A DNA stretch of 64,000 nucleotides, taken from assembly GCF_030272615.1 (NCBI RefSeq), contig NC_081413.1, positions 563,766,010-563,830,009 of the forward strand, in the 5' to 3' direction. The stretch is from Cryptomeria japonica (lineage: Eukaryota > Streptophyta > Pinopsida > Cupressales > Cupressaceae). Below the pieces are notes generated by a model. It worked only from the letters and a program-made list of their open reading frames with translations. It did no database searches and had not been told where the DNA came from. This document shows positions 10,952 through 22,258 of the stretch, in pieces. A program made the position numbers and the translations under genes. Positions within the stretch are counted from its first letter, which is position 1. Each line of letters opens with the position of its first letter.

Positions 10952-13571
10952 TATAATGCCCCACTACGCTACCCATACCGTTCCTATTCTAAGATAAGTT
11001 TGTTCCTGGGAAGATATAATGCCCCACTATTCTAAGATTAGTTTGGAGGATGGAACTTATCTTGACAATTTTCTCTGATTTGTAACCTTGAGATATATGA
11101 CATTGCTGCTGCCCAACTGAGCCCTCAGATTGGAGTCGTAATAAAATAGATTCTCAACAACTTATGCTATAGTTCTCCCTTTCAACTTGATCTTCCAATT
11201 TTATGAAATGACTATAAGTCTCCCACACAATTCTCTTCACAAAGATGTTCTTTATATCACCTTTGAGACTACTATAGATCTGGTCACAAGTCTGATTTAT
11301 AGAGATCACAATGTCCTCCTTGTAATCTGCTTATCATATACACTTTTCAATTAATCTTTTATGTATTGAATGTATTCCAACTATCTTCTTCTAATACACT
11401 TACAACCCACTCTCCCAAATATATTCCTTTTTTTTATATATTTTTCCTCATGCATCCAAGCTTGGTATTTCTACTGCTCTACTTGGGCACTCAGACTTGG
11501 ATAAGAAAGATACATCCTTCCCCTTTCCACATGTCTCTCATTCTATTTTATATCTTTAATTTCCATAAGGGGCACCTCACTTCATTTGAGGATTCATATC
11601 TCTTTGTTTATTAATAAACATAATTGTTAACTCATACACATCTTTGTTACTGTTTATTATCCTTTAATTACTGACTTGCCTCTCCTTAGCATTTGCACCT
11701 TTTTTTATAAACCGATGCCAAAGATAATCTTAATTATCTTAATCGCTTCTCATGGAATTACTTGGTTGATCAAGTCATGCTCTTCTTTATTGTTTCAGGC
11801 TTGCTCCTTAACATGAATTGTTGTTAACGATATTACCACCTTCTCAGTGATTATTTTTTAATCATTATAAGATTCGCTGCATATGCTGATTTCCTATTTA
11901 ATGTGCAGTGGTCTTTAATTACTGCTTATCAATGATATACAAACTATTCCTGTTGTAGTCACATTACCATGAATCTTCTGGGGTATTTGCTACATTTAAT
12001 ACGAAGTCGCTGTTAGAATTCTTTACCTGATCTGTAACTATCCCCGATGCCGTGATGGAAGACATCTTAATTGCCATCTTATATCTTGTTGAATAGTTAC
12101 ATCATTTAAGAGACACCTCTCTTCAACTTAAACAAATCGGTTTATTACTCAACCCGCACCCTTCGGTAATTATTATTATTTGTTATTTTTATTCAGGTCT
12201 AATCGATGCCTTAGTTATCTTTATCTTCATAGGCGTTGAAAAGAAGATTTGGTGGACACCGATATCGCTTAATCATTATACTTGGTCCCGGTTAAAGCAT
12301 TCCTTTGGAGACAAATCATAGCCTTATGACACCACTCTTGTTGAATATCACTGTCTATTGTTGAGGGGACAATCTCTGACACCAGCAGTCTACTTAGTAT
12401 TTGGTTTAATAATTAACAGTATTTATTGATCAGGATGAGTGCTATTCTATTATATATTGTTTTTATTAAATATTTGTTTTCTGAATTTATTTATTATTAT
12501 ATTTGTTTCTAATTACATTGTTATGATAATGAACGTTTATTTATTAATTTATTATTGATCAATTACAGTTACACATTGTTAAATATGTAATATTTATTTA
12601 TAATATTAATTTATTTTATTTAAATATTCCAAGAATATTAATTAATATTTAATAAATAAATAAATATTTAATGATTTCAAGTAATCATTTGTTGATAATT
12701 ATTATATTAATTAATAATAATAATAATTACTTCATTTAGACTATATATAATGATCAAGGAGTGAACATAACTATCCCCGATGCCGTGATGGAAGAGATCT
12801 TAATTGCCATCTTATATCTTGTTGAATAGTTACATCATTTAAGAGACACCTCTCTTCAACTTAAACAAATCGGTTTATTACTCAACCCGCACCCTTCGGT
12901 AATTATTATTATTTGTTATTTTTATTCAGGTCTAATCGATGCCTTAGTTACCTTTATCTTCATAGGCGTTGAAAAGAAGATTTGGTGGACACCGATATCC
13001 CTTAATCATTATACTTGGTCCCGGTTAAAGCATTCCTTTGGAGACAAATCGTAGCCTTATGACACCACTCTTGTTGAATATCACTGTCTATTGTTGAGGG
13101 GACAATCTCTGACACCAGCAGTCTACTTAGTATTTGGTTTAATAATTAACTTTATTTATTGCTCAGGATGAGTGCTATTCTAATATATATTGTTTTTATT
13201 GAATATTTGTTTTCTGAATTTATTTATTATTATATTTGTTTCTAATTACGTTGTTATGATAATGAACATTTATTTATTAATTTATTATTGATCAATTACA
13301 GTTATACATTGTTAAATATGTAATATTTATTTATAATATTAATTTATTTTATTTAAATATTCCAAGAATATTAATTAATATTTAATAAATAAATAAATAT
13401 TTAATGATTCCAAGTAATCATTTGTTGATAATTATTATATTAATTAATAATAATAATAATTACTTCATTTAGGCTATATATAATGATCAAGGAGTGAACA
13501 TAACAGAGAGGAAGCCAGCAGTTGATATTAGTAAGGGCAAGATTTAGGGCAATCCCAAAAGGGGACATTAT
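10952..13571. mobile_element. Solo LTR, 2.6 kb, with internal 733-bp duplication
   Basis: Begins TATAATGCCCCAC and ends GGGGACATTAT, a variant of the TGTAATGTCCCC…GGGGACATTACA termini seen on three other solo LTRs here. It is inserted where the sibling LTR at 26.3-27.2 kb reads continuously (GGAAGATAAG). The flanking target duplication is imperfect, GAAGA on the left and GAAAGA on the right. It contains no coding sequence. Confidence 0.6.
12035..13500. repeat. 733-bp tandem duplication inside the solo LTR
   Basis: Copy 1 is about 12035-12767 and copy 2 about 12768-13500, both starting TAACTATCCCCGATGCCGTG. I counted roughly 14 substitutions and no length change between them, about 2% divergence. 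The duplication is therefore young relative to the surrounding decayed elements. Confidence 0.9.
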
Positions 13572-13759
13572 GAAAGATAAGTTTAAGTCATTAATGATTA
13601 TTTACATGTTATTAGAATTAATTAGCTAAATGAAAGACCTTCACTTAAATCCTTAAAAGTGAAATACAAAACAGAATAATTTGAACTCTTTCCACAGATT
13701 CACACTGAACTTGTGTGGAAGTTCCTATCTGAGTTAAAAACTCAACATTTCCTCTTAGT

Positions 13760-15250
13760 CAGGAAGGATTTGTACACCAATCCATCAGCTACCTGTTGAT
13801 TTGTTGCTTCGTTAAAACTATAAGGCTCTATAAAATTGCTCATCAATGCTATGTAGTTAGGAAACTTCTTCGGAGGTCTGCTCTCTCAAAGTTTTCCTAG
13901 GAGCCTCAACATTCTTTTGAGCATCTCTCAATGCTTGTGTGAACCATCAAGGTATTTGAATAGAATTTGAAGGGGCTGAAATCTCTCCCTCTTCATTTGA
14001 AGGTTTTTGTCCTGAATTGAAAGCCACTGGTGTTTTTGGAGACCCATGTCCAACCTTTGAAGCTTCCTACTCCTCATACTTTGTCACTGGAATGGTTTCA
14101 TTAGTCTTCTCGGATGCAAGGCCCTCGTCAAACTTAGCATCCCTATTGACTACTACCTTATTCTACTTTAGAATAAACAGCTTGTAGGCCTTTTAAGTCT
14201 CATTGTAACCCACAAATAAACCCTTCCTATCAGAAGGTTCCAACTTGATTCTCTTCTCTACAGGTAAAGGGATATAAATTGGACAACCAAAGATGTGGAA
14301 ATGACTCACCTTTGGCTTCACACCATTGAATGCCTCTTATTGTGTCTTGTCCTCCAGGATATTCCGAGGACAATTGTTTTGGATATAGATTGTTGTATTA
14401 TATACCTTTGCCCAAAGAAACATTGGCAAGTCTAAGTCAAAAATGATGACCTTAGAAACCCCTATAATGGGTCAATACTTCCACTTTGGAACCCCATTTT
14501 GTTGTAGGTTATACTGAATTGTTAACTTCCTCTTTATCCTTGCCTCCTTGTGTTTTCCCCGTAGGGTGTCAGGTTAAGACATTGCATAAATGACAAAAGT
14601 ACACAGAATATATGGAACTCACAAGTGTTCTATTGATTCATAATAAGCCAGTACATACAATGATAGCAATATGTTCGACTACAATAGCATGTCCAAAGAC
14701 TAGAAATAGATACAATATAAAGGAGTCTGATCAGTTACTTGGTGCCAACTGCCAACAACCGACGGGTTAACTGCCGATGCTAACACAATTTACCTTAATT
14801 CTTAATTACCCGACAACACCTTGCAAAAATCCTTTGAACTCCTTGGAGGTATACTCACCCCCATTGTCCATTCTCAAGACATTGATCTTTTTCCTCGTCT
14901 GATTTTCCACTAGAGCTTTGTAAAACTTGCTAAATATCTTATCCTTGATCTTTAAGAAGTGGACCAACACCTTGCGAGAGAAGTCATCAAGGAATGAAAC
15001 ATAATACATGCTTCCCAAAATTGATCCTAGTGACATTGGTCAACAAACATTTGAATGCACTAAGTCTAGAGTCTCCTTATACGTATGCTTGTTGCTTAGG
15101 AAAGTATCCTGGGCATGCTTGCCAAGTGAGCATCTCTACATATGACCTGTTGTTCAATATTGAACTTTGGAAGACCCGTGACAATCTCCCTTAGAATAGG
15201 AATCACTTTGTGATGTAGAGGCCTCATCCTCTTGTACCATACTTTGCTAA
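13760..15250 (-). pseudogene. Ty1/copia pol relic: integrase, with reverse transcriptase deleted
   Basis: Reading right to left on the minus strand: a GAG-pre-integrase region near 15240-15050 (KVIPILREIVTGLP, DLVHSNVC); integrase core at 15036-14806 with YYVSFLDDFSRKVLVHFLK and VLRMDNGGEYTSKEF; then the integrase C-terminal and linker region to about 13870 (HIFGCPIYIPLP, KGLFVGYNE). The linker residues EPYSFNEAT are followed directly by NQQVADGL, which belongs at the end of RNase H, so almost all of the reverse transcriptase and RNase H has been deleted. Stops and frameshifts are frequent. Degenerate and inactive. Confidence 0.85.
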
Positions 15251-15289
15251 GATACTGAGTTCTTTTGTTTTAGCTTGGGTCTTGGTACA

Positions 15290-16013
15290 AGTACTGTTCA
15301 GGTGCGGGTGCGGTTTGGGTACAACTTGGGTACAACTTGGGTTCTTCCTGGGTGACCCAAGCACCCAAGGCTGTACCCAAGTATAGTTTCATAAATTAAA
15401 TCCTCAATTTCACTCTCACAACTTTGTGACATCATTTTTAATGAGAATATGCCAGCAAGCAAGGAATTAAGTATCATTTCAGTTGCATTTGTGAGCTATA
15501 CATATTAACACGGGGTTGGTAAACTTTATATCACCATTACTGAGATTGATTTCAGTTGATCTACATCATCCATATGTAGTAGCTGTTTGCTTATGTTTTG
15601 TGAAATCACTTTCCTTGTGTTGTTAATGATTTGGCATTTCGTCAAATGTTTGAAAATGAAACTGAACCAGCAGCTAGTGGTAGTGGCAATCCAACTGATT
15701 GTGGTTCAAATAAACTTGAATCAAATGTTGATATTGACCTTGATGCTTCCGATGAAGAACATGAATATTAAAATTAATTATAATTTGAATTTTCATTGTG
15801 TAATGACATTTTGAGACTTTGAGTTCTTTTTTTTTTTTTTTTTTGCAAATTATGAATGAGGTATCAAAATATTCTATTTTTTGATATTTATTGATACATA
15901 TAGGCACTTATGTAATTATGAATATCATTCTTCTTAAAGTTATACACTGAGATAGTTATGTTTTATAATTTTGATGTTTGAACATAGATATAATACATAC
16001 ATATATGTGTGTG

Positions 16014-16045
<32 letters not shown>

Positions 16046-16075
16046 TGTATGTATATGTACACACACACACACACC

Positions 16076-16120
<45 letters not shown>

Positions 16121-16215
16121 GTACACACACACACACACATATATATATACACACACACACATACACACATATGTGTGTGTGTACGGGCGTACCTGTACCT
16201 GAATCAGTAACTTAG
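15290..16215. mobile_element. Insertion in copia relic, carrying a microsatellite
   Basis: This block interrupts the copia relic between the gag/protease part and integrase. Its left edge (TTCAGGTGCGGGTGCGG near 15298) and the complement of its right edge (TTCAGGTACAGGTACG near 16204) resemble each other, suggesting a small DNA transposon with inverted ends, possibly hAT-like. No convincing 8-bp target duplication was found, so the limits are approximate. It contains the (CA/TA/ATGT) microsatellite. Confidence 0.4.
15993..16186. repeat. Compound microsatellite (ATGT)n (CA)n (TA)n
   Basis: Successive runs of ATGT, CA, TA, ATGT, CA and TG/CA repeats over about 190 bp, for example ATGT repeats from 16017, CA from 16061 and TA from 16080. 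The open frames crossing it on both strands are artefacts of the repeat. Confidence 0.95.
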
Positions 16216-16399
16216 ATAATTTGCATAGATTGTCACTATTATGAACAAAAGCTTGAATTGGTTCACCCTATAATCTATATAGACTGCCTTCTCGAAATCC
16301 TATTACCTATATTGTAATTGGGTTGATTCCTCCGGCTTGATAAACACTTGCTGATCCTTGAATTCCATTGCATAGCCTTTATCGTCAATAACCAGTACT

Positions 16400-17461
16400 A
16401 AAAAAAAATTCTTTTTGAGACTAGGATCAAACAACACATCCTCAAACTCCAAAGAGTTAAAATTTTAGCAACTCTTGCTATTGGATACAAGCTCAATCTG
16501 AACTCCAAAGCTAAAATCCCTTAAGTTGGCAAGTCACAGTCAAGCTGATGTCATATGTCTAGAAGCTCCATTGTCCACATACTAAGCATTTGTCAGAGTC
16601 GTGCTGGTAGAAAGACAAGATACCTATGAGAAATCCCTCTCATACTTGGCAGAAAATTTGTTCATCTGAATCTTTGTAGAGTTTGCCACTTCTTGTTGCT
16701 ATTGCTTTACTTTGTCCTTCATATCCAGACATTTTGATACATAATGATTGAACTTATGAGAATTGAAGCACTTGACATGACGCAAGTCCTCCTTCCCTGA
16801 CTGTGAGGATGAATCCTCATCCTTTCCCTTACCCTTGCTCTCTTTTCCTTTGTTTCCCTTCTATCCATTGAGGGCTGAATTCTCACCACCAGTCTTTTTG
16901 CTAGCTTTTGACACCATTTGAGTTTCCTCTTGGATAGAGTCATCTCACAGTCTTCCAAAGGAGGGTTGGTTCTCTTAAGAACAATTTCCCTACAAATGCT
17001 TGCCATGAAAATGAGAACCCATGCACAACGAAGTTTACTAGCTTTGTATCTTCAACCTTCTCTCCAACTACTGCAAGTTCATCACAAAGCTATGCGACCT
17101 TCATCAAGTAACTGGTAAATATATCTGATTTAGACACCTCAATGGATCCAAGTTTGTTTCTCAAGATCATTTCCCTATTTATGCTTTTATTTTGGTAAAG
17201 ACTAACCAGAGCATCAAACATCTCCTTGGGTGTTTTCTTTTCAGATAAATGATCTATTATCACATCCATGATCATCTGCTTGGCTTTTATCTCTTTCTTC
17301 TTGTGAGTTGCCAACTTTTAAGCATCTGTGGGTGAAGACAATACATCCTTGACGATTTCCCGTAGATCATTTTCCTCCAACAACAAAGTAATCTTGACTT
17401 TTTAAGGCAGAAAATTCAATGCATTACCTAATCTATCCTTAAACTTGAGGTTAGGTGATGT
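16400..17461 (-). pseudogene. Ty1/copia gag and protease relic
   Basis: On the minus strand gag starts near 17461 with MTSPNLKFKDRL and NALNFLP, typical of copia gag N-termini. It continues as EENDLREIVKDV, then the UBN2-type segment SEKKTPKEMFDALVSLYQ and NREMILRNKLGS at 17314-17090. A zinc-knuckle-like and basic region follows near 16900-16740. The protease active-site segment YVDNGASRHMT is at about 16590-16555. Stops break the frame at several places. The gag start lies about 145 bp inside the LTR at 17607-18480. Confidence 0.85.
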
Positions 17462-17606
17462 CATTCAAAAATATATATCTTTCCATTCTTTTAACAAACT
17501 TTTAGATTTGAAATTAAAGAATTGCTCAAAATCTTTCAAAATACTTGTAAGAATTCTATAAACCTTAGTTTGTTGTCTTAGAAAATCTTAGTTGTTTCTG
17601 AAAACC

Positions 17607-18480
17607 TGTTGGGTGAATATTTTGTCACTAGCGTACTAATGACAAAATATATAATTCACACAACGCTATGCTGAGAAATTAATCTCTCCTCTCATCAAGG
17701 GGAGGTTCCCTATGAAATTTCTCCTCTAATTAATAAGAAATTAAATTTGTGGGTTAGTGTTGGGCATATAACTCTTTTTTTTCAGAGTTTATGTATTCTC
17801 CCTTCACCTAGTTACAATTTCTCTACCTCTTCAGATACTCAAAGAAAAGAACTATTTATCTAACAAACTACACCAAGAGTTACTATTAAGTAGCACAAAG
17901 TCTCCTTTAAGGTAACGCTAATTCACACTGATTGTTACAAATTAAACAATTAGAAACTCAACTTTAAAGCCCAAAGTCTTCAAGTATAGATTTCTAATCC
18001 ATTAAACTACTAATAACCGCAGCAATACAAAGCTTACCACAAGTTACTTAATTTATTAGCAAATTTTTCAAGTATGCTAAGAGCACAAAGTCTACTTTGC
18101 AAGATTTGAGAGCTCTCTAACCACGTAGCAATATCCTAATGATCAAAGAAGTAAAGATAATATAGATTCAATGGACATAGGAATATCAAATTATATAAAT
18201 GAGTTTCTTGATACAACACAAAGTTTGTAATCAACAAAACTATTTTCTTTATTCGTTTGATAGGATTTTCACCACAAAAAGCCCAAAGTCTTAGTTGGGA
18301 TAAAAAATCTGCAGAGTTTTGCTAAGCATGAAAAAGATAAAATATTTACATAAAGGTCCTCCTTATATAGGAAAAGAAGTTGAGAAAAAGGTGGGACAGT
18401 TGACTTATTCAACTGCGTAGTCCCATTTTACTAAAACTACTACATAAATAAAACGTGCAGCTGCACAAAAATTGACAACA
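17607..18480 (-). mobile_element. 5' LTR of the decayed copia element, 874 bp
   Basis: The + strand begins TGTTGGGTGAATATTTTG and ends AATTGACAACA, giving TGTTG/CAACA ends. On the minus strand a TATATAAGG promoter box lies near 18370. Gag starts 145 bp downstream of the LTR end, as in copia elements. Its sequence differs from the 440-bp LTR that terminates the relic on the other side (10682-13747), so the relic has mismatched ends. Confidence 0.6.
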
Positions 18481-18526
18481 TTTATCGGTGCAGCCGCATG
18501 AAGAAAGGATGCTAGGAGGGGGAACT

Positions 18527-21500
18527 TCATTCTTGATTCCCCTCATCATTGGATTTATGGAAATCTTCGAATTTAGCAAGGATGGCTTTCATTTCTGCTT
18601 CGTTCGGCATCAAGGTAGAACTTGTGATGATTTGGACGCGGGACATTGCATCTTGAATCTTCACTTGTTTCTTTTTAACATCCTTCAACATGGATGCGAG
18701 GACTTCAAAGCTGACTTGAATGTCTAACAGTTTATCAATTGTATTAAGAGAGAAATCTTGTCCTATGCATTGATCTATCAAAGAAAGGAATTCTTGCGTG
18801 ACAACTTCAGTAGTGACGAGATTTTGATCGCCATCATATAAATAGCAAGGGAGATCACCAACTTTAGCAAAAATAAGGTCAACCTTGTCATCACCTTCTT
18901 TCTTCTCCCGGTACAGCTCTGCAATCATTAACTTCATTGTCTCTTGCTTATGAGACAATAAAGACAATATCTGAATGTATTTCTCTCTTGTGGGAATTAC
19001 CTTATTTTCAACCAAGACATCTATCCTGAAGTCCTCCATTTTGCTCCACAAGGTAGTACTTTTCACAACCTCCTCAATCTCCTGTGATAAAGAGGTTTTG
19101 AGTCCTTGCATCCGACTCTGGATTGCTTCATAATCAGACAATAGTTCCACTGTTGAGCTCAGAAGATGAGAGCCTTCTGACCTTAGCCTTGAAATCCACT
19201 CATCCATCACTCAGCCTTTAGCTCCCACCTGTTCAATCTTTTTGAGAGCTTCGGTATCTATTGAAGATCCTATAGGCTCTATCTCTTGAGAAGATTGTGT
19301 GACCTTTAGAAGAACATTGGTCAGCTGTTCACACTTCTGCTTCAAGATATTTTTCTCATCCCTCTCTTGATCCAATCTTCTCAATAAAGAATTAAGGGCT
19401 GTCTGAAAATCTAATTTCACGCTTTCATGTGTTTACACCTCGAGCTCTACGACCTGCATGGTATAGTCTTTAGATTGTATGTTGCCTTTGTCCTTGTTTG
19501 ACGATGGCACCATAACTTCGACATATTTTCTCTTGGAAGCTGGGTCTACTACCACCTGAGATACCGTCTTTGGCTTTTTTGTTCCCTTAGGCTTTGGAGG
19601 AACTAAAAGTTCAAAGTCAAACTCATCTAGGGATATCACCTGTTTTTTCCTCTTAGGGGCCACTACTTCCATCTAGGGGGGTAGTTCTGGATTGGTTGAT
19701 GGAGTGGTAGCTCCTTGCTGACTTGGAGTTGAAGCTTCGGAAACAAGGAGACTGGAACTTGGAGCAGTTGTGAGTGTTACTGATGGTGTTGATATTGAGG
19801 TATCTAGTGGAACATTTGTTACTGCTACCTCTTTAGTTACAGATGGGAGAGTTGAGGGTACTGAATGTAACTTCAGCACTTACCAATGGAGGAATTGCTG
19901 TGATGGTGGTAGTAGTGGCGGGTAAATCTATTGAAACCTGTTCTGCAAGTGCATCTTGCAAGGTTTCATTAAAATCCATCACGGTGGATTCAAAAGTAGA
20001 TGAAGGGATATCATCTAAATTAGAGAAGTTGGTTATTGTAAAAAATTGACCAACGGTCTCTGATTGCGTCATACCCATACTTAGATCTCCATCTTCTTGA
20101 AAATCTTGATCCTCTTCATCAGAGTTAGATTCAACAGAGTGGATGACTACTTGTGAAGCGGTTGAGGCATCTACTTCAATTGGATGTGATACTTCTTCTG
20201 CCTGTACTTCCTCTTGTTGAGGAATTTCACCTTCTTCAACCTCCTTTTCCATTCCAACTTCACTGGCAGGCGGTTGTTCTGGCTCTTTCACTACTGCTTC
20301 CTGTGATGCGGACGATGATTCACCCTCATTCAACCCTTTAATTGTAAATTTGATTTTGGGTCCTTTACCCTTTGATTGTACCACAGGAGCTGAGGGTAGT
20401 GCTTGCGGGTCTGCCCTGCTTTTCGTTCTTGTTTCAGCTGTAGCTATCTTGCCTAATGGGCCATCATTGTTGTCATCATCTCCTGAGCTAGCAGGAAGCT
20501 GTTTCATCCTGAGGTTTTTCTTTACCAGCCATGCATTGGTGTTCGCTAAGATAGGAGATATCCTCTGGGTAATAGATTTGCTTTCTTTCTTCGACCATTG
20601 CACAAGTGGAAGTGGGGAGTCAGCAATCTTCCTCTCATAATAGACATGGTCCACTATGTCATATGTGTCTTCCATGGTCATTGGGATCTTAGCTAAATCC
20701 AAATTTTCAATTTGTTCCAGAGTAAGGTGACTGAAATCCATCCTCCTTATATCCTCCTCATTCTGACAATCTGCCCAAACATCCTCAAACCTGTAAACAT
20801 GAGTATAAGTCCTTTTGAGTTTGTTCTTTTACCCCGAAAATCAAAATTGGTTCAGGCCTTGAATCTTCTCATGGTATTCCACTGCATTTCTTCCTCCATA
20901 TTTTTGGCCTTGGGATTGGTTAGCACTGAATACCTACCAATTGACTCTGGGAATTTCAGCCCAGTCTTATGTGCTTGTGATTGTTTTTCATGCACACTAA
21001 TCAGTTGTCTGCACAACTCCATAAGGACGATTTTGTCTGAAGGGAACCTTGGAAGAATGAAGGGCTCACCTGAGAAACATCCAATTCAGATATAGGTGAA
21101 TGTGGGAAACTGTAGAAATACACACCCAAAATGAGACACCCTGCTGTAAGCGGGCTTTGATGTTCTTCTCTTCTGCAGGCCTTTATCAAAAATGCACTTC
21201 CATACAGCAAATAAGGCGTCATTAACCCTTCTGTAATGATTACCTTGACTCTTGATTGTCATCTGGTCATAGTACTCCCAAACGGGCACCACTCTTCTAT
21301 CACCCTTGGTAGACAAACCTGGATATTGCCTCATTGAAGCAGCTGCGTAAACCAAGTACGAGGTCATGTAAAACTTCAGTGTTACCTTGACCTCCTTCAA
21401 TTGAGCACAAAGCGCATCACTGATCTGTTCTCTCCAATCAATTCTTGCGGCCCCCTTTCTGATTATATTTATGTAATAAGACATCTAGCTTTGAAAATAA

Positions 21501-22153
21501 TGAGAGTCCTTTAATCCTCTCACTCTGGATAACATGGTGACCATGTCGTTATATTCCTCATTAATATCACTCCTGTGGAAGGACTTAGGCCATCGTGAAG
21601 TGAGGGAAGTTCTTGCAGTAGAGAGATAAACAGTATTGATCACCTTTTTGCATTTATCCTCATGTTTCTCATAGTACTCTTGAGTACTCTCTTGAGAAAT
21701 ATCAGCTACTTCTTCAACTGATGAACCTTTGAAGACACTATTGAAGAATACACTGTCTAGGGTCATGATGACATTTTGATCTTCATCTTTCACTTGCCTT
21801 GTGCTTGGATCAAAGTGATCAGCTACTGCTAGTACAAATTCGGGATCATGAGCTGCAACTGGGAAAGATGCATACTTATGTAGCTCAGATTTGATTAAAT
21901 TGGTTAGACGTGCAGGATCCTTTTGAACCCGGCCAACAAATTCTTGCATATCAACATGCCCAATTTCGGTGTCTCTTATCTCCTTAATATTTGAATCAAT
22001 TGAACTCTCTCGGTATAGATTCAGGTACCTGTCGTACCTATGGTACTTGTATTTCATCTTTCTTGATGATGCTTTACTTGGAGAAGGTTCCAATTGACCT
22101 GAGGAAGACTCGGGCTTGTTGTGAGGGAGCTTTGACATTCGTGATGACTGCAT
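18527..22153 (-). pseudogene. Unknown repeat-borne ORF family, copy 1
   Basis: A near-continuous minus-strand coding region of about 1,200 codons. Part 1 (22153-21485): basic, serine-rich start, then RKMKYKYHRYDRYL and MQEFVGRVQKDPARLTNLIK. Part 2 (21484 to about 20760): LKFYMTSYLVYAAASMRQYP, FGCVFLQFP, LPRFPSDKIVLMEL. Part 3 (20741-19833): acidic, disordered (EKEVEEGEIPQQEEVQAEEV). Part 4 (19879-18527): basic segment KPKGTKKPKTV, then a long coiled coil. In-frame stops at 21485-21487, 21086-21088, 19673-19675, 19433-19435 and 19211-19213 are each followed by the same frame, so decay is mostly TGG- or CAG-type nonsense changes. A frameshift lies near 19860. Homologous to 55925-60664. I recognise no gag, pol or cellular domain; function unknown. 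Confidence 0.7.
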
Positions 22154-22258
22154 TCAACACTGATGATTAGCTATTCATCATTATCAAAATCAATTTTTCT
22201 CAAACGGATCGAAAAACCGGACTCAAAACAGGCTTAGGAGTAAAACTGCTAAAAACAA

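Larger units (their letters stand above)
10682..13747 (-). mobile_element. LTR of a copia-type element (3' copy), interrupted by a solo LTR
   Basis: On the minus strand it begins TGTTGAGTTTTTAACTCAG at 13747, directly after a purine-rich tract (AAGAGGAAA), and ends ...TATGCTTCA at 10682. It is interrupted by the 2.6-kb solo LTR at 10952-13571. Without the insert it is about 440 bp, nearly the same size as the LTR at 26284-27232, which it matches along its length (GGAACTTCCACACA, CTTCCAAAAAG on the + strand). The adjacent internal codons read NQQVADGL, like the end of copia RNase H. Confidence 0.65.

Noticed and set aside
15940-16215. Six short frames of Y/T/H/V repeats
   Set aside because: Translations of the microsatellite in all frames.
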